Source: SLLG01 sp964403935 (GTDB lineage: Bacteria > Verrucomicrobiota > Verrucomicrobiia > Opitutales > Oceanipulchritudinaceae). From it: a stretch of DNA of 15,227 nt. The stretch covers positions 1 through 15,227 of the forward strand of contig CAYOIB010000065.1 in assembly GCA_964403935.1 (NCBI GenBank), given 5' to 3'. Under the pieces are notes generated by a model. It was not told the DNA's origin. It saw nothing but the letters and a program-made list of their open reading frames with translations, and did no database searches. Shown piece after piece: positions 1 through 6,987 of the stretch. The translations under genes and the position numbers were made by a program. How positions within the stretch are numbered: the stretch's first letter is position 1; every line of letters starts with the position of its first letter.

Positions 1-286
1 TGGATCAGGAAATCTGCTGGCAAGAATGCATTCTGCTTATAAGAGTGCAGGCCGAGCCCGCATGCCAAGTCTGAAAGACTCCAAGAAAAAGGAGATCTAT
101 AATTTATGATTCAGATTCTTTTTCTTGACGTTTATAAGGATGCGGGGCGAATTCATGAAGAGAGGGTCGCTGAGGTAGGGTTGTGCGGGTTGCGAAGGGC
201 TTGTCTTGGGGCGTGAAGCCTTTGTCCGGGAGGTGTTTGGGAGTAAGCGGGAGCTCTTTGGGAAGCATCGCAAGGCAGTGGGGACG
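1..286. other. Gene-poor left edge; possible 3' tail of an upstream CDS to 109
   Basis: No convincing complete gene is seen here. A plus-strand frame is open from base 2 to a TGA at 107-109. Its last residues are lysine-rich (…KDSKKKEIYNL), so it could be the end of a gene that starts outside the window, but a second frame is open to 72 and nothing recognisable is encoded. From about 110 the DNA is G-rich on the plus strand and leads into the first repeat copy. Long minus-strand frames across 97-540 are most likely artefacts of this composition. Confidence 0.3.
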
Positions 287-428
287 CCCTTGAAAGGCCC
301 GGACTGGGAAGGGCTGTGTGCCCTGCGCCGCTTGCGCGCGGACCTCTTTTCGAGCTGATGATCGAGGGATGATGAGGCTGTGCGGGCTTGCTCACTTTGT
401 CGGTTGGTAGTGGGCAAGTCGATTCTGA
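287..428. repeat. Dispersed/tandem non-coding repeat, copy 1
   Basis: This segment aligns with 2086-2232. By eye the first ~74 bases differ at about 7 positions and the last ~58 at about 9. The two blocks are joined by a variable stretch that is about 5 nt longer in copy 2. Because that indel is not a multiple of three, the minus-strand reading frames of the two copies do not stay in register, which argues against protein coding. A small hairpin, AGGGC-TGTGT-GCCCT (310-324), is identical in both copies. Before the insertion sequence arrived the two copies were about 170 bp apart. Confidence 0.8.
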
Positions 429-568
429 GCGAGAGGGTGGAAGGTTTCGTGAGGTTGACAAGACTCCCGGAGGAAACTGCTGGAGAACTTGGTGACTCAG
501 GAAGAGCACAATCTACTGATGGATCCCTTCGATAATGCAAAAACTCGACAGGCTGAGAAAGTCTACTA
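429..568. other. Non-coding spacer ending in the IS target site
   Basis: No gene is recognised. The region shows only weak, gapped resemblance to the sequence that follows repeat copy 2 (from 2233). Its last eight bases, GTCTACTA (561-568), are the left copy of the target-site duplication made by the insertion sequence. Confidence 0.5.
561..568. repeat. Left target-site duplication of the IS4-family element
   Basis: GTCTACTA occurs directly left of the terminal repeat GAACGGTGT and again directly right of its inverted counterpart at 2046-2053. Both copies are also followed by GA, giving 10 identical bases. The left GA belongs to the terminal repeat if the ends are aligned symmetrically, so 8 bp is the better reading. 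Confidence 0.75.
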
Positions 569-725
569 GAACGGTGTTGGGATTAAAAGCGTTAGGGGTG
601 CGTTGAGGGGATGCTGGGGGTGCTTTGGTGGCAGTGTGCGAGGTCGCATTTTCGGGGAGTGGTTTTTGGAAGGAAAGGCAAAAAAAATGACTCTGGGAGG
701 CGTTTAGGGGTCTTTAAGGCTTGAC

Positions 726-742
726 TTTCGGGGTGCCCGAAA
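726..742 (+). promoter_or_regulatory. Hairpin in front of the transposase start
   Basis: TTTCGGG-GTG-CCCGAAA is a perfect 7-bp inverted repeat with a 3-nt loop, ending 10 nt before the transposase ATG. Several IS4-family elements (IS10, IS50) use hairpins here to stop translation of transcripts reading in from neighbouring DNA. Whether this one does so is inference; it could also simply be a stable leader structure. Confidence 0.5.
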
Positions 743-752
743 AATTGGCCAT

Positions 753-2022
753 ATGCAATATCCTATTGATTCAGAGGAGGTTAGAGACCTGTTTTACGCT
801 CCGATCCAAGCGATTTTGGAGGACTGTATCTGGACGCGCAAGTGCCCCCGACTCGGCGATGGGGAGTTTGTCCGCATGGGCGTTGCCCGTTGCTTGGGCG
901 AAGCTCCCAGCGGGCGGGGGTTCCTGCAACAGTGGGCGATGGAGGAGGGCAAAGCTGTGGCGGTGCCGCATTTCTTCGAGACGCTCAAGAGCGAGCGGCG
1001 GTTGAAGGTGGTGAAGGATCTGAACGAACGCGTTGCCCGGGCCATGGTGGGCTCTGGGGACAAGGGGCTGGAGTCGATCGAGGCCCTGTCGAAGTTCGAT
1101 GTCTATGCCGGGGACGGGCACTACCACAAAGCCAGCGTGCATGAGAAGCCGGTGGGCGCACAGCGACGGGCGGTGGCTCATTTTTACACGCTCAATCTGC
1201 GCACCCATGCCATGACCCACCTCACAGGCCAGCAACTGGGAGGCGCCCGCAAGAAGGAGCATGATATGCACGCACTCAAACGCCTGAGCGCGATGCAGTT
1301 GCGCCAAGGCGCGCCCAAGGGCCGCAAGGTGCTTTACGTGTGGGACAGATGCGGGGATCGACTTCAGGCAGTGGTATGACTGGAAGCACGGCTCAGGCCT
1401 CTACATGCTCAGCCGACTCAAGGACAACATAAAGTATGAGGTGTATGGCGCGCTTTCTTTCGAGCGGGACGATCCCCTCAACGCAGGCGTCGAGGCCGAC
1501 TCCCTCATCGCCACGGCCACCTCCGGCTACCAACTGCGCCTGATCCGCTACCGTTGTCCCGCCAGCGGCACCCTCTTCGAGTTCCTGACCAACGAGATGA
1601 CCCTCTGCCCCGGAGGGCTCGCCTATCTCTACAAGCGCCGCTGGGATATCGAAAAGACCTACGACAGCTTCAAGAACAAACTCGGCGAAACCAAGGCCTG
1701 GGCCCGCTCCCGCACCGCCCAAGCTCTCCAGGCCAATCTCCTGTGCCTGACGCACAACCTGATGATCTGCCTGCTACGAAGAATCGAAAGCGACCCCAGC
1801 CTCGTCGACCCCGCACCCAGAGCCAAGGCACAGCAACGACTCCGTCGCATCCTTGATCAGCTCGCTCCAGCCAAGCGCACCCTCTCTCCCCTCTATCAGA
1901 ACATCAACAGACGCTCCCAGATATGCTTGAAGTTCCTGCGATGGCTCCGACACCACATGCGCTCCCGCAGCCTCATACCACACGCCCTCCACTGCCTCAG
2001 AGCCACTTACGCCCTCTATTGA
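753..2022 (+). pseudogene. IS4-family DDE transposase, split by a one-base frameshift
   Basis: The N-terminal part (ATG 753, open to 1379) and the C-terminal part (open in the +1 frame until TGA 2022) join if one base is removed near 1350. The frame then reads through VWDR-AGIDFRQWYDW and gives a 422-residue protein. The catalytic triad is visible: first Asp in YAGDGHYHK (residue 121), second Asp in LYVWDR (residue 198), and Glu in the YREK motif Y-x2-R-x3-E-x6-K around 1630-1674 (YKRRWDIEKTYDSFK). The break falls immediately after the second Asp, so neither half can be a full DDE nuclease. No A-rich slippery run is present at the site, which favours a disabling mutation or a sequencing error over programmed frameshifting. 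Confidence 0.88.
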
Positions 2023-2045
2023 ACAACCATTCTTGGACACCGTTC

Positions 2046-2053
2046 GTCTACTA
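2046..2053. repeat. Right target-site duplication of the IS4-family element
   Basis: GTCTACTA directly follows the right terminal repeat and matches 561-568 exactly. Confidence 0.75.
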
Positions 2054-2085
2054 GAAAAGACTCTGAGTCAAAAATAAGTGAGGTA

Positions 2086-2232
2086 CCCTTGAAAGGCCCG
2101 GGCTGGGAAGGGCTGTGTGCCCTGCGGCGCCTGCGTGGGGAGCTCTTTTCGAGTTGATGGGGGTGGGGGTGGATGAGGAGGCTGTGCGGGCTTGCTCGCT
2201 TTGGTGGTTATTAGTGGGTGAGTTGATTCTGA
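2086..2232. repeat. Dispersed/tandem non-coding repeat, copy 2
   Basis: Second copy of the element at 287-428, in the same orientation. It has an expanded G-rich middle (ggggtgggggtgg) and the same AGGGC-TGTGT-GCCCT hairpin (2109-2123). The 13-mer GTGCGGGCTTGCT inside it (2184-2196) is repeated in inverted orientation at 2415-2427, so the right boundary of the repeat family may extend to about 2430. Confidence 0.8.
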
Positions 2233-2523
2233 AGGGGTCGGTAGGGGTGACGATTTGAGGTGTCCCAGGGCACTGGAGGGCACCTGGGCGACCCATGAAG
2301 CCGTTATGGGATGGATCCGCTTTCGGAGGTACAGAGAAAGTGAGAATGGCCTCGTTCTCCGTCGCTTCCACATTATCTTGCATGAGCGTCGCATGAGCCA
2401 CACTTTGTAAAACCAGCAAGCCCGCACTTCCGGGTGGCTCCGGCTTTTAAGAGGCGGTTGCTTTTCCATTGACAGCAGGGGTTCGTTCCATTGCTTCTGT
2501 TCGTTTTCGATTTTTCAGAAGTC
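2233..2523. other. Intergenic region upstream of rpsT
   Basis: No gene is recognised. The region contains CCCAGG…CCTGGG (2264-2269/2283-2288), which could form a 6-bp stem. It also holds the inverted 13-mer AGCAAGCCCGCAC (2415-2427), the exact complement of part of repeat copy 2. TTGACA at 2469-2474 is a perfect sigma-70 -35 hexamer and may belong to the rpsT promoter, but no good -10 box lies 16-18 bp downstream, so I do not call the promoter itself. Confidence 0.45.
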
Positions 2524-2772
2524 ATGGCCAATCTCAAATCATCCCAGAAGGACATTCGTCGCACCGCGCGTCGCACGGCACGCAACCAAGCTTCACGCAA
2601 CCGGCTGAAGACCCTTCGCAAGAAGGTCGTGGCTGATGCGACACCGGAGGCGAAGGCGGCTTATGCCTCGGCATTGGATCGGGCCGTCAAGGCGGGCGTC
2701 ATTCATTCGAACAAGGCGAACCGCGACAAATCGAAGATCGCTCGCGGCACCCTGTCGTCGAAGGCCCGCTGA
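2524..2772 (+). CDS. rpsT: 30S ribosomal protein S20
   Basis: This 82-residue basic protein begins MANLKSSQKDIRRTARRT and contains the GVIHSNKANRDKSKIA segment near its C terminus, both characteristic of bacterial bS20, which binds 16S rRNA during small-subunit assembly. The length fits the family (about 80-90). The frame stays open upstream to 2491 (MLLFVFDFSEV…), but the family N terminus MANxKS fixes the start at ATG 2524. No Shine-Dalgarno sequence is present; the ATG is preceded by gaagtc. The gene stands alone and is followed 21 nt later by a terminator, so it is probably monocistronic. Confidence 0.96.
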   Translation: MANLKSSQKDIRRTARRTARNQASRNRLKTLRKKVVADATPEAKAAYASALDRAVKAGVIHSNKANRDKSKIARGTLSSKAR

Positions 2773-2793
2773 GGTGTTTGACATTAATTTATT

Positions 2794-2830
2794 AAGGGCT
2801 CTCTTCGCTCCGCCGACGAGGGCCTTTTTT
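2794..2830 (+). terminator. Rho-independent terminator of rpsT
   Basis: AAGG(G)CTCTC pairs with GAGGGCCTT (2818-2826) across a 14-nt loop, with one bulged G and one G-U pair. A six-base T run follows (2825-2830). The T run ends four bases before the ATG of the next gene, so that gene must be read by readthrough or from a promoter overlapping rpsT. Confidence 0.75.
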
Positions 2831-2834
2831 GTCC

Positions 2835-3656
2835 ATGTTGCCCGAGCCCAGTGAGTTGATCGGCTTTCCGATTCCTTTGCTCGGGAATCGACCTGTGCGG
2901 CTGCCTGTCGTATGGCGTTCGCAGGAAGAAGGGTTGCTGGCTGTTCAGAAGCCGGCGAATGTGGCTTCGTTACCCGACAATTGGTACGATCGCCTGCCGG
3001 TTCTGGCGCACGCCCTCAATCACCAGATTGAGCGGGAGAAGCCAGAGCTTCAGCGACTGGGTTTGGTCGAGCCGTTGCTTGCTGTGAACATCATTGATCC
3101 AGAGCTCTGGGGGCCGGTGATCTTTGCTGAAGACCGTGAGCGGATGGAGCGTTTGAGGAACGCCCTTGGCTCCGGCATGTGGACCTTCACTTTTCGATTC
3201 GTCGCGGGGGGTGGTGGAAACTCAGAGCATCTCCAGTGCTCGCTGCCGATCGCGCGCCACCGAACCGAGGCACGCATGCTGGTTTCCCAGACATCGGGAA
3301 AGCAATCGCTCACTGTCTTTCGGCGGCTGGCTCCAGCAGGAAAACTGGCAGAGTGGGAAGCAACGATTGCTTATCCGCGTCTGCATCAGCTGTTTGTGCA
3401 TGCGCGGGAGTCTGGTTTGTCGATCTGCGGCGACTTGCGGTATGGCTCGATGGCAGTGCCGACCTTGGCGGACTTGAAGCGGACTTACCGGCCAAGCCGT
3501 CGGTTTGAGGAAGCTCCGCCTCTATTTCCGGGTCCGATGGCCTATGTGTCCTCCATCCAGTTTGGAGAATCGCCGGACAGGATGTGGGCTGTTTCGTGTC
3601 CTCCACCGCCGAAATGGATGTCCGCCTTGCGTCAACTTCGCCTTTATGAGCATTGA
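2835..3656 (+). CDS. Divergent RluA-type RNA pseudouridine synthase
   Basis: This 273-residue protein has the RluA fold in order: LLAVQKPANVASLP (about 34-47, the 'dKPaGv' strand), NIIDPELWGPVIFAED (85-100, motif with the expected catalytic Asp88), LHQLFVH (183-189, matching the TGRTHQIRVH region) and GLSICGDLRYG (194-204). RluA enzymes isomerise uridine in rRNA or tRNA. Two signature positions differ: the Arg of HRLD is Ile (NIID), and the Arg of HQIRVH is Phe. Asp88 is kept, so it may be active with altered substrate handling, or it may be a paralogue that only binds RNA. ATG 2835 is chosen over TTG 2829. The start directly abuts the rpsT terminator. The RNA substrate cannot be told from sequence. 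Confidence 0.8.
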   Translation: MLPEPSELIGFPIPLLGNRPVRLPVVWRSQEEGLLAVQKPANVASLPDNWYDRLPVLAHALNHQIEREKPELQRLGLVEPLLAVNIIDPELWGPVIFAEDRERMERLRNALGSGMWTFTFRFVAGGGGNSEHLQCSLPIARHRTEARMLVSQTSGKQSLTVFRRLAPAGKLAEWEATIAYPRLHQLFVHARESGLSICGDLRYGSMAVPTLADLKRTYRPSRRFEEAPPLFPGPMAYVSSIQFGESPDRMWAVSCPPPPKWMSALRQLRLYEH

Positions 3657-3720
3657 GTCAGCTTGACTTGGGGCCACGGCGGGACGATTTTCTACATTAA
3701 ACCTTTACAGTGTCGATGGG

Positions 3721-3742
3721 CACGGGTTTTATCACGGGTTTT
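3721..3742. repeat. Two 10-bp direct repeats in a short leader
   Basis: CACGGGTTTT occurs at 3721-3730 and 3733-3742, a 12-nt period, 14 nt before the following ATG. It could be a regulator site, a leader element or chance. No clear promoter hexamers are seen in the 99-bp gap. Confidence 0.35.
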
Positions 3743-3755
3743 CAATTTTTGATCC

Positions 3756-3854
3756 ATGGGTAATCTTCGCAAAAAACGCCGCCGCAAAATCGCGCAACAC
3801 AAACGCAAGAAGCGCTCACGCGCCAACCGTCACAAGAAGCGGACTTGGGGTTGA
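3756..3854 (+). CDS. AURKAIP1/COX24-domain small basic protein (mS38/bS22-like)
   Basis: This 32-residue ORF starts MGNLRKKRRRKIAQHKRKK and is about 60 percent Lys, Arg and His. The pattern RKKRRRKI-HKRKKRxRxNRHKK is that of the AURKAIP1/COX24 domain. In mitochondria this is the C terminus of ribosomal protein mS38, and in actinobacteria it is the small-subunit protein bS22; similar ~30-residue proteins are annotated in Bacteroidota and related phyla. It therefore probably sits in the small ribosomal subunit near the decoding region, which is inference from homology. It is easily missed because of its length. The ATG is preceded by gatcc, without Shine-Dalgarno. A hairpin follows 47 nt downstream. 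Confidence 0.82.
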   Translation: MGNLRKKRRRKIAQHKRKKRSRANRHKKRTWG

Positions 3855-3901
3855 GGCTTCGTGCCATCCGCTCCTGCTGCGGGATTAGATTTTAGTTCTG
3901 T

Positions 3902-3932
3902 AACGCCGCCCTATTCATGATGGGGCGGCGTT
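3902..3932. terminator. Hairpin between convergent genes
   Basis: AACGCCGCCC (3902-3911) pairs perfectly with GGGCGGCGTT (3923-3932) around an 11-nt loop. It lies between the plus-strand small ribosomal-protein gene and the end of the minus-strand deacetylase gene, where it could serve both. Neither side has a proper T run (plus side: cttgcgttt), so termination strength is uncertain. Confidence 0.6.
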
Positions 3933-3939
3933 CTTGCGT

Positions 3940-4707
3940 TTAGATTTCGTCGTAGCGGATGGCTTGCACCTCAACGGTTCTGGAATCGAAGTAAGCGACA
4001 ACATCCGCCCGCATAAAGACGCGCCGTTGTTCATTTCGATCCGTCCCATGAAAACCAGGCGGATTGGCTGGATCCTGGATTGAGCGGGTTTCCTCGTCGT
4101 CGTAACAGGGGTGTCCCACGACGAGATAGGTGCCAGGATTCGCTCCTTTGAGTGCGGCCAGGAAGGTGTCTGCGAGAGAACCGGGCGACGTTGCATCCTC
4201 TGGTTTCGGGAGGCGCGCCAGCTTGGGGCGAAAGATCAAGCCCTTTCGCCGGGCAAAGTCTGTGAGAGCGGTCCCGAGTTCCTCAGGCCATCCAAATCCC
4301 ATGTGCTCGTCCATGTAGACGATGGGAAATCCCAAACGGGTCAACCGGTCGAGTTGGCGCTCGATCTCTTTCTGAACCTCCTCCGGGCGGGCGCCGCGTT
4401 TGTGGAGGTCGGGAGTGGTCCGGGGAAAGGTGCCATCCTCCAGGATGAGGGAGGGAACTTCAGCGGGATCGGAGAGTGGACCCCAGCGCGGCCATTCCCA
4501 TTCGCTGGTCAGGGTGCCGTGAAGTCCGAAAGCAATGCCTTTCAAATCAGCCAATTGAGTGACGGCGTCTTCGACATGGGCACCATTTGCCATTAGGCCA
4601 ACGTTTCGACAAATGCCGTTGAGGCAGGTGGCTCGAATGGCGCGGTTGGCGCTGCGTGAACTGCCCGCGTCATCTGCGCGGGTGACAATGCGGAGGGATG
4701 TATTCAT
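3940..4707 (-). CDS. YdjC/ChbG-family carbohydrate deacetylase
   Basis: This 255-residue cytoplasmic protein matches the YdjC (ChbG/HpnK) family, metal-dependent deacetylases acting on N-acetylated sugars such as chitooligosaccharides. Visible motifs are TRADDAG at 9-15 (metal-binding Asp pair), FGLHGTLTSEW with His63, YMDEHMGFG with His135 and VVGHPCYDDEE with His199. These fit the expected Asp-His-His metal site plus a catalytic His. The length is normal and there is no signal peptide. The start ATG follows accacatcc, with no Shine-Dalgarno. It lies 42 nt downstream of the DUF2071 gene on the same strand, probably in one transcript. The exact substrate is unknown. Confidence 0.85.
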   Translation of the reverse strand: MNTSLRIVTRADDAGSSRSANRAIRATCLNGICRNVGLMANGAHVEDAVTQLADLKGIAFGLHGTLTSEWEWPRWGPLSDPAEVPSLILEDGTFPRTTPDLHKRGARPEEVQKEIERQLDRLTRLGFPIVYMDEHMGFGWPEELGTALTDFARRKGLIFRPKLARLPKPEDATSPGSLADTFLAALKGANPGTYLVVGHPCYDDEETRSIQDPANPPGFHGTDRNEQRRVFMRADVVAYFDSRTVEVQAIRYDEI

Positions 4708-4749
4708 GGATGTGGTGTAGATAATTCTGCTTTAGATGAAGCGGGCGAA

Positions 4750-5511
4750 TCACTTCGGGCAGGTCGGGAGGAGCGGATGGAGGTTCACATCGACCCCGGC
4801 GCTCGCAGTGACGTGATCCGGAGGTCTTTTCGGGCAGGGGAAGCCATTCATTTCAAAAAGCCGCGTATCGAATCGCTGCAGGGCAGGGTCCGAGAGAAGA
4901 TAGGGGGCATGCGAAATCCGCGCCGTGAGGAGACGCTTCCGCTTGCTGTTGTAGGCGAAAAGACGATAGCGCTCGACGAGAAAATGGGAAAGGGTTCCTG
5001 GCTGGGCGGGTGCCTGTCCTGGAGTCGGTTTCCAGATGTAGGTCAGGCTTTTGCCGTCTCCTCTGTCGCGCCGGGAACAGGTGTAATGAATCGCGCCATT
5101 TACGTCGTCGCGGACGTTGATGCGAGCATGGTGATAGGGCATGTGGAAGCAGCGGCGCGCCACCTGGACAGCGAGCCAGGCATCGGCATCGAGGCTGAAG
5201 AACCAGACTCCGGGGCGGCGTTGCCGATCTGTCACGTAAGTTCGGAAATTGAGCTCAGGGAAGGCGGCCAGTGTGGTGGGCAGGGCCAGGCCAAAGGGCT
5301 TCGCTCGTTCAATGCGGAAAGGAACAATACCGACCCAAGCGTCTCCTTTGAACGTATCAAGGGTGAGGCCCGCGGGGAGTCTGGCTCGTAGAATTTCCGG
5401 GGGGATGCGCCAATGCAGGAAGAGCAAATCGCTCCATCGTTGAGTCATGACAACGGTATCTTCGCGCGATTCCTCGGCACCAAGTTCCTCCGCTATCGTT
5501 ACCGCCTTCAT
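4750..5511 (-). CDS. DUF2071 (YqjF-like) protein
   Basis: This 253-residue protein shows the DUF2071 pattern: MTQRWSDLLFLHWRIPPEIL (22-41 from the chosen start), then LPAGLTLDTFKGDAWVGIVPF, then a LNFRTYVTD strand and GVWFFSLDAD. The family is widespread, has a fold related to acetoacetate decarboxylase, and has no settled function. The frame also has TTG 5553 and ATG 5448 as possible starts. ATG 5511 is preferred because, as I recall, relatives carry residues such as R…PVM-QRW before the W-x-x-LLFLHW block. It is the first gene of a two-gene minus-strand unit with the YdjC-type deacetylase. Confidence 0.82.
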   Translation of the reverse strand: MKAVTIAEELGAEESREDTVVMTQRWSDLLFLHWRIPPEILRARLPAGLTLDTFKGDAWVGIVPFRIERAKPFGLALPTTLAAFPELNFRTYVTDRQRRPGVWFFSLDADAWLAVQVARRCFHMPYHHARINVRDDVNGAIHYTCSRRDRGDGKSLTYIWKPTPGQAPAQPGTLSHFLVERYRLFAYNSKRKRLLTARISHAPYLLSDPALQRFDTRLFEMNGFPCPKRPPDHVTASAGVDVNLHPLLPTCPK

Positions 5512-5610
5512 TCTCGCGTGGTTATACCCGAAGCCGGGGCAGTGGCGAGCCAAGTCTTGTTTAGCTGACTGTCACGGGAAGGTTGCAGTCCCGCCTCACG
5601 GACTTTCACG
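5512..5610. promoter_or_regulatory. Divergent intergenic region (promoters expected)
   Basis: These 99 bp separate the starts of the minus-strand DUF2071 gene and the plus-strand membrane protein, so promoters for both should lie here. No convincing -35/-10 pair is seen. A short dyad GACTG…CAGTC (about 5567-5590) is too weak to call. Confidence 0.35.
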
Positions 5611-6900
5611 ATGGGAGGAATGTCAAAAGGATCCCCTATCCGGGTGTACTGGAAGTTCTACTGGCCGCTTACCATTATGGGTCTGGCCATGCTTCTTTCG
5701 AATCAGTTTCAGAATGGCGTTCTGGCGCGCTATCCAGAGGCGGTGAGAGAGCTGACTACGTTTGCGCTTGCCGGCAGCTTTTTTGGATTCTTGCACGCGG
5801 CCCTCGTTTTTCTTCCGCAAATGACGAATGTCTATGGTCGATCGCCGGCGGGGGCATCCGCTTGCTTTCACTTCGCCTGTCGAGCGGGCCTTGGCTTGAG
5901 CCTGCCCTTGCTTGTCCTGGGATGGACGCCATCTGGAATCGATCTGTCGACGATGATTTTTGGAGTGGACGTTGCTGTGGCTGCCACGATGCAGATCTAT
6001 TTCAGACTGCTGGCACCGGTCATTTTCATGGACGCGATGCGGCATGCCTTCACAGGGCTCTTGATCCAGACGCGGCGGACGGGGTGGGTGACCGTCCTGA
6101 ATATCGCCTACCTGAGTGTTGTGCTCCTGGTGCTGATGCTTGGATTTCATTTCGGTTTGTCGGGCGTGTGGACCGTGGGACTGGCGCAGTTGGCGGGAGC
6201 GCTCTTTGCCTTGCTCGGGTCTTGGTTTGCGTGGAGCCGGTTCGCTTCGCTGCTGGAGGGAAAAGTCGAGCCACCCTCCCAAGGGGAGCTCTTCAACTAC
6301 TTCTGGCCGGTTGCGCTGACGAGTATCTGCTTCGCACTGAGCCGTCCGATCATCTTTCTTTTCGCCAGCCGAACGGCCGAAGCCTTTGTTCTGATCGCGG
6401 CGCTCCGTGTGTCATTTGATTTTGCAATGTTATTCTTTAATCCGGTGAATCAGTTTCGTCACCTGCTCGTGACTTTTGGGATGGATGACCGGAAAGACAT
6501 TCTCGGTTTTCTGGTACTGGTGGTGACGGGCTTGAGTGGTGCTCTCGTTGTCATCGCCCTGAGTCCGATGGGTTCTCTGATATTTCGGACGGTCTTTGGG
6601 TTGGAGGGGAAGGCGCTTGAGTTTGCGACGGCTGCCTTGCTGCCTCTGGCCCTTGTGCCACTGGCCATGGGGTTGAGAAACTGGCTGCACGGCTATGCCC
6701 TGGTCGGGCGTGCAACGCGCCGCATGAGCACTTCGGCCCTGGCGCGGATCGGGGTCATCAGCTTGGCCGCGTGGGGTTTGGTCGCGATCGGCTGGTTTGG
6801 GCCGCGTGCGGCCGCCTCGCTCCTCGCCTTTGGGTTCCTTGCCGAAGCCGGTTCAATGTGGGTTCTTGCGCGGTGGTTTCCGATCCGGAAAGTCGCCTGA
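5611..6900 (+). CDS. MOP-superfamily membrane exporter (MATE/ANKH-like)
   Basis: This 429-residue protein has about 12 hydrophobic segments (roughly 13-35, 46-70, 84-105, 118-145, 158-180, 183-208, 228-250, 258-278, 295-316, 337-360, 378-397, 402-420) arranged as two halves joined by a charged loop near 212-225 (EGKVEPPSQGE). This matches the flippase/exporter fold of the MATE, MviN, polysaccharide transporter and ANKH groups. Features such as RLLAPVIFMDAMRHAFTGLL and IQTRRTGWVTVLNIAY remind me most of ANKH-like members; the substrate cannot be assigned. The start is ATG 5611 or the in-frame ATG 5620. A GGAGG lies inside the first codons (5614-5618) and is too close to 5620 to act normally. 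menB follows 87 nt later and may be co-transcribed. Confidence 0.72.
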   Translation: MGGMSKGSPIRVYWKFYWPLTIMGLAMLLSNQFQNGVLARYPEAVRELTTFALAGSFFGFLHAALVFLPQMTNVYGRSPAGASACFHFACRAGLGLSLPLLVLGWTPSGIDLSTMIFGVDVAVAATMQIYFRLLAPVIFMDAMRHAFTGLLIQTRRTGWVTVLNIAYLSVVLLVLMLGFHFGLSGVWTVGLAQLAGALFALLGSWFAWSRFASLLEGKVEPPSQGELFNYFWPVALTSICFALSRPIIFLFASRTAEAFVLIAALRVSFDFAMLFFNPVNQFRHLLVTFGMDDRKDILGFLVLVVTGLSGALVVIALSPMGSLIFRTVFGLEGKALEFATAALLPLALVPLAMGLRNWLHGYALVGRATRRMSTSALARIGVISLAAWGLVAIGWFGPRAAASLLAFGFLAEAGSMWVLARWFPIRKVA

Positions 6901-6987
6901 GCATTCGACGCGGACGCTGGTGGGCTGCCAGGGCTGAGGGCGTGCCGCTGTGCTTGCGCCAGAGGGTTGAGATGCTATGCCAGAAGG

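Larger units (their letters stand above)
569..2045 (+). mobile_element. IS4-family insertion sequence, ~1477 bp, transposase frameshifted
   Basis: The element runs from the left terminal repeat GAACGGTGT (569-577) to its inverted copy ACACCGTTC (2037-2045). It is flanked by GTCTACTA direct repeats. It carries one transposase gene with the YREK signature typical of the IS4 family, and its size fits that family. The terminal repeats are perfect for only 9 bp and diverge after that. The non-coding left arm (569-752) contains a hairpin just before the transposase start. The intact target duplication implies insertion recent enough not to have been erased, although the transposase now appears inactive. 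Confidence 0.88.

Noticed and set aside
97..540. Minus-strand frames rich in Ser, Pro and Arg (also at 2051-2419) with similar peptide segments
   Set aside because: The similarity comes from the underlying DNA repeat. A non-multiple-of-three indel puts the matching peptide segments in different frames in the two copies, and composition is unlike the real genes here.
1340..1355. Programmed ribosomal frameshifting in the transposase
   Set aside because: No slippery heptamer or A run is visible at the junction, and IS4-family transposases are normally single-frame; a mutation or sequencing error is simpler.
2469..2497. Sigma-70 promoter for rpsT from TTGACA
   Set aside because: The -35 hexamer is perfect, but the hexamer 17 bp downstream (TGCTTC) is a poor -10.
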